Shown piece after piece: positions 49,231-60,000 of a stretch of 60,000 bases of DNA (position 1 is its first letter; each line of letters starts with the position of its first letter). Source of the DNA: Membranipora membranacea (Eukaryota > Bryozoa > Gymnolaemata > Cheilostomatida > Membraniporidae); contig OU612075.1 in assembly GCA_914767715.1 (NCBI GenBank), positions 4,094,001-4,154,000 on the forward strand. The letters run 5' to 3'. The position numbers were made by a program, and so were the translations under genes. The notes under the pieces are model-generated. The model saw nothing but the letters and a program-made list of their open reading frames with translations, searched no databases and had not been told where the DNA came from.

Positions 49231-52200
49231 CTGAGGAATATCAGGAGTTGTGGGACTCGCTGATTTTCTGAGCTCCAGTGTGTTCACTCCACCCACAGGT
49301 GCCTTCCCTTTACGACTCTTCAAAAAATAAACAAAATTATATTTTTGAACTGGCCTCTTTTGATACCTAGGACTTGAGCGCAATACCGACGACGGGAGGC
49401 GACTCCAAAGTGCATCAAAAGTAATTCAAAATTCATTCACTTGCTTCTAGTAGTTGAGAGCTTTTGAAAAAGATATATATTTTTTGGTTTATTGTTATTT
49501 CTGATAGGTCAAAAACACCCATTCCTCGCAATTCTTTCTACATTGTTCAAGTCTCCAATTATAGTTTACTTAGTTTTTCATTCCCTGGCAGTGATCACAA
49601 ATATAGTTATAATGATCCAGATCTCAAAAGTTTCTACTGAGAAATTATTCTCACCAGAAGGTGACTTTCGATGTTAGCAGCGATGTTGCCCACTACACCA
49701 CTGGCTCGCAGTGTGGAGCCAGCTGTCTTCTGAGTGGTGGAGACTCCTCCTACTTCTTCTATGTCACTAAAGTCAGAATCTGACTCCATATTGACATCAG
49801 GGACTTTTATAGCAGCAGCTCCTGAGGAGGGGGCGGCCTTCCTAGCTGAAGGAATGAATCCTCCTGTGTCTTAGAAAACAAAATTGAGATGGAAATTTTG
49901 TAACAATATGCATTGATGTTAGAAACAATCAGAGCTGGAAAAGTGATGCTGGAGCTCATGAGAGAAAATGTGTTATTGTGATAAGTTGTCGATAAACTGC
50001 ATTTCTGACACCAAAAAATACTTTCAATGCGATGTCCATAGTGTACTCACGAATTGCTAATACTGCATGATAAAAATTTCAGAACTGTAGTTTCATAATG
50101 TTTTATAATAATCTTGTAAACCCAAACAGGTATAAATAAATAATAAGTATTGTGGACAGACAAAAACTCAGATAACATTCCAACCTACCATCGTCATCGT
50201 CTCGCTGCCAGCCAGTGCTCTGTCTGCTGACTCTGGCAGCAGGCTGTGGCTCTCTCCTCTCAGAAGTAGATGTGTGAGAGGCCCCTCGAGGTGCTGAGTG
50301 TGTAGGTGAGGCCTTCGCAGGAGAGGCTGATTTAGAGTGATAAGGTGGTAATGTCTCCTCCTCACTACTTGTCTCTTCTGTGTTATGAGGAAAAATACAG
50401 AGATGAACCAAACCACCGATGAGTCATTGAAAGGGCTGAAAATTGTAATGAACGATGATGAGGAATCACTTTCTCTCGCTTTAGCTGGAAGATTGTGTTG
50501 CAATGGTATTGATTTCTGTCTTAAAAGGAAACCCCAGACTTTCGTGTACAAATAACCTGTCTTGAAAAAGCTTGCCAAGACAGGTTACTTGTACAATCTT
50601 AAATATTATCCATTACCAGCAAGTAAGTACCCTTTGTAGTGTTAGTGCTCTTGCTCTGTATCTACACTGTAGTGGCAGAGGATGGCTAGCAACAGCAATG
50701 TGAGGAATTTAATTTGATTTAACTATGGGTACCCGTTTAACCAACATGGGTACCCATTTAGACGAGAGTTTTTGGTAGGGGTGTTGTATTGCAGTTAGGG
50801 TTATATGGTTACATAATATAATGATTGAGCTCACCTTCCTCATCATCATTGACAGACATTCTCTCTTTATGATCTGAGCTGGTCCACTTACTACTAGATG
50901 TTCCCCATTCACTGCTGTCCATAGTGGCTGTCAGAGAACTCATAGTACCTGTCAGCTGTCTACTATCTGAAGTACCTCTACCGCTCACTGTATGTGTGTG
51001 AACAAATTGTACTTATATAAAACAATTCTATATCAAACAAATAATAATGGCTTTAGTACAGATTTAATATACATATACAATAGAAAACAATTTTATGCGT
51101 CAAAAGATTGTATGTTTCAGTACAGCTACATAAATTTTCGCTCCTATTCCCTTTTTGATTTCCCTTTTATTATGTGATTATTAGTAGTTATTCAACAAAT
51201 AAATCACTTTTTCTAGCTTTTTAATTAAAAAGGGAAAGGGGGAGTAACTCCAAAATGCAGGACAATTTGGTCAGGGAGGGTGAGAGGGATCGAGCTTGCC
51301 TCCCTGATTTGATCAAACATCAATCAATTGTATATATAAACATATAATATAGTAAAATATAAATATCAACAGTGTCTAAATGTAAAATCTATGTTATGTT
51401 CAAAATTTGCTAGCTTGCTCATTTCCAAACCAATCATGTATAAAGGAGGATGAGGATTGGACTGACAGGGTTGCAATAAACTCGTGTAAAATGGAAAATG
51501 GTAAAAGACCTGAGCTATGCTACAACATCTGATCCAATCAGCATTTTGTGTTCTAACTATCAATTATGGAAAGGTTACAGAAAAATATTTAGAGACCTGT
51601 TTCTAATTCATCTCTTTATGTCATTCGAGAGAACTGTCCCCTTGACATAACTCCAATCTCCCGAAGCCAGACAACTCAGAGGACCAAAATGAATTTAGTG
51701 CAAATAATTTGATGGTGAGATATGCCATTACATACCTTTAGGTTCTTGTTTCTTATTAGCCGAAGCAGCCACTCCCTGCTTGGCTAATTGGTCTACAATT
51801 TTAGAGAGAGCATTTCTAGTTTCTCTGAACATTTTGTATTTTCTCTCCATCTTTTTTCTCTCCTGAACAGATGCTGTGATTTACTTGACAGTTTAGATCC
51901 AGACAATCCCTCGCTCTCCTGTAAATTACACCGAGCTTGTAGTTGATCTAACAAATGATGAAATGACACCATTATGTTAGATTTGAATAAAAAATGCAGC
52001 TATTTAAATTTTTGCTCTTATTCCATGTTTGTTTTCCCTTTTGTTTTGTTGTTAGTAATTATTCGACAACAACTCCCATTTTCTATCTTTTTAAAGGAAC
52101 AGTGATCTTTTAAGCTTCTATAAATTGTGACACGAGGATGTCTTCCAATTAAAAACAGCCAAATTGCATTCTGATTCCGCACGCAGTGAGTGAGGGAGAC

Positions 52201-54911
52201 CTGCTAGAGACTTGCTCACAAATCGCTCACTCATTGATGGAACTATCATTCTGAGTGAGTGATTTGAGAACGAATTTGGCTAATTGAAAGACCAAGCAAG
52301 TGACCCCCAGACTAACAATACACAGATTGATGATGATCTTATCTAAGACAGACTAAATACCTGCTGGAGTTGCTTCTCCTTGTCCCTGAGTTCTCTATGA
52401 TGTTGTTGTTTCATCTTCTCCATCTCTTTCTGTTGTTTGTTGAGGGTTTTCTGTATTTTCTTGAGCTCAGCACTCTGAGGACGCGGCGCTCCTGTGGTGA
52501 CATCCTTCTGTAATTCTCTCTCTACCTCCTGACTGTTGATCATCTCCTGTAAGTCAAACAACCCGACAGTGAAGTCATAGTAACTTGATCATGTTTATAA
52601 CCATAGACATTTTTATTGAGAGCGATCGTCACTGACTGCCTAAAATATCGGCCGTTTACCAGAGGTGCAAGCTTAATAATCTGCACAAAGATGTTAAAAC
52701 TTTGAAGGCACCAGGCGCAGTGGCTCTGTAGTCAGAACATCCTAGCCATTTGCTAACTCTGGGCCCTCAATATTTACGTATACAAGTTCATTTCAGACAT
52801 TAATATAAATTTTGGGCTAGTTGTAATGTCAAATAAAATGAATGTGATTGATTATAGCATAATATTATATACACATTAGTAATACATAATAATCATATAT
52901 TTATACTATACTGAATATTGTATATTATTTAGAGAATTTCGTGTCATTGAACAAAAACAAGATCAGACAGTTAGTTTGGATATCTATCATTACATAACTT
53001 CACCAATTATGTGTTTTTAATGATAAAATGAGATTAGCAAGGACGACCAAATTTAAAGTCTGAGAGCTTAGGCTAGAAACATAGAATAGAGTTATTACAT
53101 TGAAGCCCTTCATGTAGTCTGAGTACATAGACAGATAACAGACCTGCATATGCTCTATCTTTAGCTGTAGTGTCTCCTGCTGTTTGTGGAGTTGATCTCT
53201 TTTCTCTCATTTTTCTCTCCTCCTCAATATCATCTCTTATAGAAGTACCAAGGTTAGAGGGTCGGCTGTTCTTCTGAGCTGAATCCAGCGATTTCTGTGT
53301 AAATATATGTTAGAAACTTCTTTACGTTAGCCACTGGCAGCACAAACTGGGCGCTATATAGGTAAACTTTCTTTAGTTTTAATGCAAAATCCATCAGCAG
53401 GGTTTGTGTCCCCAAACAGATATCAGAAAGACCCTTATGACCGGAGACAGAGGACATTATTTTTTACTGTTGAATATCCCCATGGAAATGCACTGCTCCG
53501 CTATTTACAGCATGTATTCGCTATCAGACTCATCAAATACACAAAGTGACTTCAAAAACATTCAGTCTGTCTTGACAAGCTTAGGTGATGGAAGGGGGAA
53601 TCCCCCACCAACATGGCTTGTCAAGACAAGTGACAAGCGAGAGATCATTAATGAAACATACCTACATGATCAGAGTTACCGATGTATTGTCAGCTATAGC
53701 TATACAAGCGATTATATATATGACCTACATACAAAGATACTTGGTAAGATGAGCCTTGTCATGCGGCTTTTTTTTTGTTTTCTTTTTTTTTCAAAACAAA
53801 AATTGGTCGCGCCACATGGCTAGGGTCAGATCACAGGCTGACAAACTAACCTGAGTAGCGCGCTTTTTCTCCTGCATCTCCCTAAGCTCAGACATGAGCC
53901 TATTCTGTATTCTATCTATCTCCTGTTTATGTTGTGATTCCCTCAGCTCCTGCCACTCCTCTAACTTCTTCATATGCTGAGCATCTCGATCAGCTGACAT
54001 AGACGACTCCTGACAATCAAATACAAGCTCATATGTTTCTATCTTTTTAAACGATAAGGGAAAGGGGGAGTAACTCCAAAGTGTAGGACAATTTGATCAT
54101 TATCATGTTTCTCATAATGCACCGGCATTGTTGTCTACCTACTCTTTTCTACAAGGACATTGCGTATTGGCTACCAGATACAACCTACTATTAGTATAAT
54201 TTCAATCATAAAAATGAAAAGTGTGTATGTATATTTTAGTTCCCTTTCCAGTCCTCATGCTGAGATGAATGTGAATTTAAAATGCCAATTTAATCTACTT
54301 CTGCCAGAAGCTTCCATAAGTGAAATATGCCGCAATAATCTACAATACTGACTGACTGATTTATCTGAAGAAAAGTGTTGAGAATGATTATTTCTTTTTT
54401 TAAAGTGTTGAGGCTATACTGTACTATGTGAACACAAGAATGTACACAGGTCAGTTATAAGATTGTCCTTCCATGTTTTATACCATTATAGCGCACTATA
54501 CACGATACCCAAGAACTATATTATACACACTTACCCAAGCAGTTTACTAAACACACATACCCGAGCGCTGGGCTCTATACACACATACCCGGGACTGAGC
54601 TCTATACACACATATCCGGGCACTGAGCTCTTTCATACCTTTCTCTCCTCAGTAAGCTGTGACTCGGTATAGACCAGCCTCTCTTTGATCTCCTGCAGCT
54701 GCTCCGATATTTTAGGCGGAATCTCGTTCTCTTTATTAGGATCATGCAATGACTTTATCTCTTGGTTGTTTGTAAATATTGTAAATATTGTAAAAATTGT
54801 AAATAAATATATTAGCAATTGTAAATATGCAATTAGGAATTACGAAAGTTTGGCACTATTCCACCTTGAGATGATCTGCTGACACTCCTCAGTCCTCAAC
54901 ATGATGGAAGT
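49231..54911 (-). CDS. Coiled-coil protein, tentatively DZIP1-like, partial and with apparent frameshifts
   Basis: Minus-strand exons I can define are 54911-54865 (weak), to 54639 (right edge unclear), 54009-53851, 53294-53144, 52546-52361, 51947-51736, 50987-50835, 50377-50189, 49869-49655 and 49317-49231. Most phases agree. The product is Glu/Lys/Gln-rich coiled coil (HMKKLEEWQELRESQHKQEI; LNKQQKEMEKMKQQHHREL), then a Ser/Pro-rich stretch. It ends with MESDSDFSDIEEVGG, GNIAANIESHLL and KAPVGGVNTLE, which recall the C-terminus of the ciliary protein DZIP1/DZIP1L. No zinc-finger exon was found. In exon 53294-53144 the coiled-coil reading (KRDQLHKQQETLQLKIEHMQ) needs a one-base shift after IEEERKM. 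In exon 51947-51736 another shift lies before ERKKMERKYKMF. Either the gene is decaying or the assembly has indels. Confidence 0.6.
54545..54631. repeat. Short intronic tandem repeat, about 30-bp unit
   Basis: Units of ctctatacacacatacccgg followed by gactgag recur about three times, with slight variation. They lie in an intron of the coiled-coil gene. Non-coding. Confidence 0.7.
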
Positions 54912-55256
54912 CTGGTGAACAGAACATGATCTATTATCGGGCTAATACGTGTATCCATCATAATGCATGTTAGCTATTATTTACACTGTCCAAATAGACC
55001 TTGGTGGTCCCAAGGACTTCCTAATTTGTGAAAGAAGTTCAAAAATAAACCTCCCCTTATTAAAAAATATCAGGGTAGGCGTTTTAAGACATACCCCATA
55101 CCACCAGAGCGGCTCACAATATCCTAACATTATTTTTATATTTTGGTATGTTGAATAAAATCCTTTCAAATTTTAGAGCCAATATCAGATAAAAGTGCCT
55201 ATCACAGAGAATATTACTGATTGGTTGAAATGTGCTGGGTTAACAATGTCAACATT

Positions 55257-57766
55257 ATAAGGGGGACTTGGTATCGTTTGTTTTTCAAAAACCGAAATAT
55301 GAATCCTATTTTCATATTTCAACTTTGAATCACAGTTAAAATTGGGATTTACTGGGGTTTGCATTTCTTGCCGCTACCGGATGCTGCCGCCAAAAATGGG
55401 ATGTCTGCCTGAGGTTGGCACACTGAGATAGTTTATCAAGTCAAGTCAGCTGCTATGAGGGGCTACTGTGTGGCTTGTCTGCATTGAGTGCCACACAATG
55501 TATGTTACAGTGCTGGGGTGAAGATGAGAGGTATTCGGCGCAGGTGCTTTGTAGTGAATTTTGCTGATGCTGTTGGGCTGCCGCCTGGTGGCTGCCGCTT
55601 GTTTGATGTCGATTGTACGTTGAGCTTGCTACCTCTGGTGTGTTACAGATGGTGTGCTCAGTGTGCTGCCTTTAGTGTGCAATGCGTATATTTTAGTTTA
55701 TTTTATCAACTGATATCATGGTATTGATAAAACTGAATGCTTACAATGTTGGGTCAAAAATGACTGAGAGCAGAGATTATTAAAATGAGTCATAAAAAAA
55801 GGAAAAAAGGATTTTGCACGTTTTTGGGACCTACATAGTTTAGGTCTAAAAATAGTTTTGCAGCGAGATGACGTTCTACATTCATTTCTGATGATACAAC
55901 TTAGTCCTGTGGCAGCCTACCAAAAATTTGGCCAGATACGCAACTTCATTTACAAAATTGGATGGATAAATTTTACGAGTGGATTCTAGGGTAGTTTTTT
56001 GAGGCGGTAGCAGTGGTGATGATGTAAATTACACAAAGTTGCACAATAGGCAGCTAATTGCCAAAAATCACTGTTCTTTGGATATTTCAAAGGTCTGTCC
56101 TGTGCTCACCTTATGAGTTGGGCTACTCAAACTCTGCAATCAGATTTATACATACCTTGGTCTCAAATATTGAGTGAATGACCAACCTTATAAAAATTGA
56201 TAACACCGCAAAAAGGGAAAGTGATAAAAAAATGATGCATTGGTTCAAAACATCCAAAATCAGAAAGAGCATGTCATCATTAGTAGATCTACAAGTTTAC
56301 ATGGGTCTGCTATCATAAGTAGCCTAGATATGGCAAACAACGGTTGCAATACCCCTTATATCACCTGTATATAACTATCATTGAAAGGACCCTATTTTTT
56401 TAATTTTGCAGTCGCCTCGAAAACTGACTTCGAATGTTCTTATCGATCTGATTATTTTATGGTGGTTTTTTATTTTTTCCGCATTACAATACCTTTTTGA
56501 TGATACTTGAAGGAGTTCAATTTTGCTTTACATGCTATATAAACTTAGAATGACGATTTTTGGTGTTATGCGAGGGGAGGGTCAATACAAAATCACCATA
56601 AGAAAATCAGATCAGTACTAATATTCGAAGCCTGCTTTTTAGGCAGCAGCAAAATTGAAAAAGTGGTTCTGTTTCAATGATAGTTTTACACAGATGATAT
56701 AAGGGGTATTTCAACCGTTGTTAGCCATAGCCCGACTAGTTAAGATAGCAGACCCATGTAAAGTTGTAGATCCACTAATTGTGACATGCTCTTTCAGATT
56801 TTGGATAGTTTGAAACCATATCATCATTTTTTATCACCTTCCTTTTTACCGTTAGTGTTTTTGGCAATTAGCGGCTTATTGTGCAACTTAACCATCCAAA
56901 ATCGCAAATGGAAGTGATAAGTTAGGAGGAGGCTGCCACCAAACTAATTAAAAAGAGGGTGTGTTTGATCAGCAGCTATTTCTACAAAATGCCTCTTGCT
57001 CTGTTAAAAAAAAATCACAGTGAGGATAAATTCAAAAACTCCACCCTTTCTTCATAACATAGGTTTGGTAAAATGGTGATGTGCTTCCGCTGATGTGCTG
57101 TCGATTGTGAGTTAAGCATATATCTTCTGTTGGGTGTGCTGCCACTCATTGGTGTGCGGCAGCACACTGAGCACACCATCTGTAACACATCAGTGGCAGC
57201 ACACCCACTAGAGGTAGCAAGCTTAACGTACAATCGACATCAAACAAGCGGCAGCCACCAGGCGGCAGTCACCAGGCGGCAGCCCAACAGCATCAGCAAA
57301 ATTCACTACAAAGCACCTGCACTGAATACCTTTAATCCCAAGCACTGTAACATACATTGAGTGGCCCTCAACGCAGACAAGCCACATAGTAGCCCCTCAT
57401 AGCAGCTGACTTGACTTGACAAATTATCTCAGCGTGCCAACCTCAGGCAGACATCCCGTTTTTGGCGGCAGCATCTGGTAGCGGCAAGAAATGCAAACCC
57501 CAGTAAATCCCCATGAGAAAGATAACAACTAAGGCTATTTTTTGCAATGTTTGATTTTTGTTACTGTGATTCAAAGTTGAAATATGAAAATAGGATTCAT
57601 ATCAATATTTCGGTTTTCATCAATAAGAAAATCAAAAAACAAAAATTGACTCGATTTTCATATTTTGATCTGTTGTTTTGGAACAATAAACGAAAAACAA
57701 GTTGTTTTTTATATTTTAACATCAGTGCGCTAAAATGAAAAACAAACGATACTAAGTCCCCTTATA
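55257..57766. mobile_element. 2.5-kb foldback transposon with long arms
   Basis: The ends are aagggggacttggtatcgtt and aacgatactaagtcccctt, and similarity continues inward on both sides. Outer arm landmarks are gcagctgctatgaggggcta-type words at about 55450 and 57405, and ggtggctgccgcttgtttga at about 55590 against its inverse near 57245. Inner landmarks are cccttatatcacctgt near 56353 and its inverse near 56700. The whole element is one imperfect palindrome around about 56500. No transposase frame is seen, so it is non-autonomous; the superfamily is unclear. It separates the coiled-coil gene from the GPCR. Confidence 0.8.
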
Positions 57767-58077
57767 GTTCCGAACCCACATCCGATAGTTACCTCAATAG
57801 TTAACTTGAGTTTTCAGTTTTCCATACCATTGGTCTCCTTGCAATTTTACAATCTGTTTTGCAACTCAATATTGTTTGAGAATGTGTCCTTGGGACTAAA
57901 GAACCTATCTAGAATGAACATGGACATATAAATGCGATAAATCCATCTTCACTCACTTATTAACCCACCATAAATGTTTTGTATATTGTGGTCAGTGCAT
58001 AATATGGTGATGGTAGGGCTGATATCAGAATAACAAGTGTTGTCTAACTGACCAGATATGACCCTGTGCTATGTAGT

Positions 58078-58290
58078 AGGAGGTGGCTCTGTGGGCTAGA
58101 GCGCCGTTCCCTCAGCATGCAATTGTTGAAGGTCATGTGTTTGAATCCCACTGTAGTCCGCTGACTACTGGGACTTGCTGGACCCCAGGTGTGCTCCGAC
58201 CTGCATACAAACTGAGAGAAAAATGGCACAGACATTGCGGCCTAGCCCCTAAGGCACCCACTATTTCACCGCCATTCTTAGGAATGCGGT
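58078..58290 (+). mobile_element. tRNA-derived SINE, family 2, copy 2
   Basis: The head reads taggaggtggctctgtgggc, then tagagcgccgttccctcagc, then a B box GTTTGAATCCC, followed by a body with ggcctagcccctaaggcacc. It matches 7262-7452 in reverse. It lies just downstream of the last GPCR exon identified, in the same region where a C-terminal exon might be expected. Confidence 0.75.
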
Positions 58291-58363
58291 GAGTGACTGT
58301 ACCTAGCAATTTTAACCAACATTTTTTTTAACCATTATTTATTAACCAACATATGTTACTCAC

Positions 58364-59643
58364 CCTGTATCCTCTGTTAAATAAGAAGTAGACAAGCGGA
58401 GTGGAGAAGCAGTTAGTTAGAACGATACCATTCAGTGTCTGAGATATAATAAAGAGATGGCGGGGAGAGAACTCTCTCATTTGACCCGTAGTTGCTAGGA
58501 TGATATGAGTTAGATATGTCCCAGTCCATGTAATCAATGTGACAAGGGCATCAGCAGCAAGCATCTTAATCACCTACAAGAGAGGAAAAATATGAAGTCA
58601 AATAGTTTTGTCACCCAAATCTCCTCATCCTGCTTAATTACATTTGTTCCGCGAGTATTAAGTTACACAATAAATATCAAACTTAGATATTTCTTCTCAA
58701 ACTTTTGTTTCCTAAAATAATCAACTTGAACTTTGAATGTAAAAAAATGGAAAACTATAGTCCCCATAACAAAAGATATTAAAAAGGCCAATGTTGAGAG
58801 CATTCTTCTCTACCATATAAACATTGAATACAAAAAGGCATAATATTATTTTTATATTATATTATTACGTATTGTTCCCACTTACTTTGCCTGAAGGATC
58901 GCTGGGGTCCTCGTTTCTGACTTTGAGATTATTTTCAATGTACTTTCTGTAGATGAGTTTTAATCCAATAAGCACATACATAGTAATCATAGTCAGAGAA
59001 AGAGTTATATACGGCAGGGCTTCAATCACATGTGACAGACTTCTATCGCTTTGTAGCAGCCCCTTTGGCTTTGGTACGCACAAAAACCTATCGACGGCGT
59101 ATTGTGTGGTGAAAGTTACTAGACTGTCGATGTTAATCAGCATAGACAGTATCCATACACTAACAGCCACTCCTATCTTATGCTTCGTGTTATACGACAG
59201 TATCTTAAGTGGATAGTAGACAGCAATGAAACGTTCCACACTGATGGTAGCATTCCAAACGACACTACAGAGAAATGCTGACTCGCTGGTGAAGGCGACA
59301 AGCTTACACAGTACTGCAGAGTCTGGTAGAGGAACGGCCAGCTCTCTGATTATAAACCTTGGAGGGCAGACTAGAGACATGAGCAGATCGCTGGCTGCCT
59401 GGTTTAACAGCTGTATCCTTGTGATTTGTTGGAGTGTCTACCAGACCTGATGACAGCTAGCGATATAGAGTTAAACGTCAGACCCAGTAAAGCAATAAGA
59501 GTGAAAGAAATGGACACCGCAAGCCAATCTGTGTCTGTGATCAAACTGAAACGATTTGATTTTGTACCTGTATCTGTCGTAGAAGTATTAGACCACACAT
59601 CAGTGTTGAAGTTTGTCATGGTGAGATTGCCGAAATTCTCCAT
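58364..59643 (-). CDS. Class A (rhodopsin-like) GPCR, with an apparent frameshift after TM1
   Basis: Minus-strand exons are 59643-58886 and 58573-58364 (phase 0 junction, GT-AG). The start ATG gives MENFGNLTMTNF, with several N-glycosylation sites before TM1 (WLAVSISFTLIALLGLTFNS). TM2 is LLNQAASDLLMSLVCPP. TM3 ends in the DRY-equivalent ERFIAVYYPLK. TM4 and TM5 follow, and exon 2 holds TM6 and TM7 (SQTLNGIVLTNCFSTPLVYF, in place of NPxxY). TM1 and TM2 are in different frames, so a one-base shift lies between 59405 and 59440, in intracellular loop 1. After TM7 a good donor (agg|gtgagt) implies a further C-terminal exon that I could not find; read-through would add about 11 residues. The ligand cannot be inferred. 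It is a decaying copy, or the assembly has an indel. Confidence 0.75.
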
Positions 59644-59717
59644 TAGACTGCAAATCAACTAATAAGATAAGCGCAAAAGAATTATCGCTGCAAAGGCTAA
59701 AAACTGGATTTTATGCC

Positions 59718-60000
59718 TGTTGCCACTTTAGAGCACTTGTTTCATACTAGCATGTCACAGTGACCGTGAGCAGCTAGCTTTTCAGTCTGTCAATTTACAA
59801 ATAAATAACAATCTGAAATGATCCGATCAGCTTCTCTTAATCATTTATACACAGCACGATAAACATACACATTATGTTGAGTGAGCACCCAAGTAAATAT
59901 CATTGCACTTTCATGTACATATTTTAATGTTTATGTGTTTTTGATAGTTACTGCATAGCATATGAAGAATGACTGGCACAAAAACAGAACATCAAACATC
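59718..60000. repeat. Copy 2 of the direct repeat, 5' flank of the GPCR
   Basis: This sequence lies 75-357 bases upstream of the GPCR start codon (minus strand) and matches 1-258, so it probably includes the promoter. It runs off the right end of the window. See the left copy for the comparison. Confidence 0.65.

Noticed and set aside
53404-53823. 139-codon plus-strand open frame
   Set aside because: It overlaps introns of the minus-strand coiled-coil gene, shows no domain and has a low-complexity end.
54463-54672. Plus-strand frame rich in HTYP repeats
   Set aside because: It is the translation of a 30-bp intronic tandem repeat that lies antisense to the coiled-coil gene.

Overview
The window is eukaryotic and almost certainly from an animal. 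Protein-coding genes are split by GT-AG introns, GC content is low, and the TE load is varied (LINE fragments, tRNA-headed SINEs, hAT, THAP-DDE, Harbinger-like and foldback elements). The ankyrin repeats carry a W..LL linker between repeats and remind me of predicted sponge proteins. I therefore favour a non-bilaterian animal, possibly a demosponge, but this is inference.

The core of the window is a plus-strand array of three paralogous multi-exon genes: A (4930-11388), B (14542-21109) and C (41530-46513). A and B start with one large ankyrin-repeat exon. All three continue into a long C-terminal region that I do not recognise. It is built from four modules, each opening with a predicted amphipathic helix, then a strand such as VTxxV, then a strand such as LLLVKG. 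In A and C each module has its own phase-0 exon. In B the first two modules share one exon and low-complexity RG and Q/H tracts have been added. C keeps the phase-1 splice acceptor that should join an ankyrin exon, but no ankyrin exon is visible upstream. This array is the best candidate for an undescribed protein system here. The sequence does not show its function; Lys/Arg-rich tails and the RG tract hint at nuclear or RNA-related work.

Between B and C lies about 20 kb of mobile DNA. It holds a LINE remnant, a 1.8-kb hAT element with a perfect 8-bp target duplication, a 1.9-kb palindrome made of LINE sequence, and an 8.9-kb DNA transposon. The 8.9-kb transposon carries an apparently intact THAP-DDE transposase and a frameshifted SAP-SWIM-YqaJ nuclease gene, with long inverted ends that each contain the same 105-codon reading frame. 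Further right are a hAT MITE, a SINE, two head-to-tail Harbinger-like fragments with MADF exons, and a perfect pentanucleotide array.

From 49 kb to the end, coding is on the minus strand. There is a coiled-coil gene (DZIP1-like, tentative) with apparent frameshifts, a 2.5-kb foldback element, and a class A GPCR with an apparent frameshift. The sequence just 5' of the GPCR is repeated at the left edge of the window, so another copy of the GPCR promoter, and perhaps gene, lies just outside. I see no functional tRNA, rRNA or CRISPR array.
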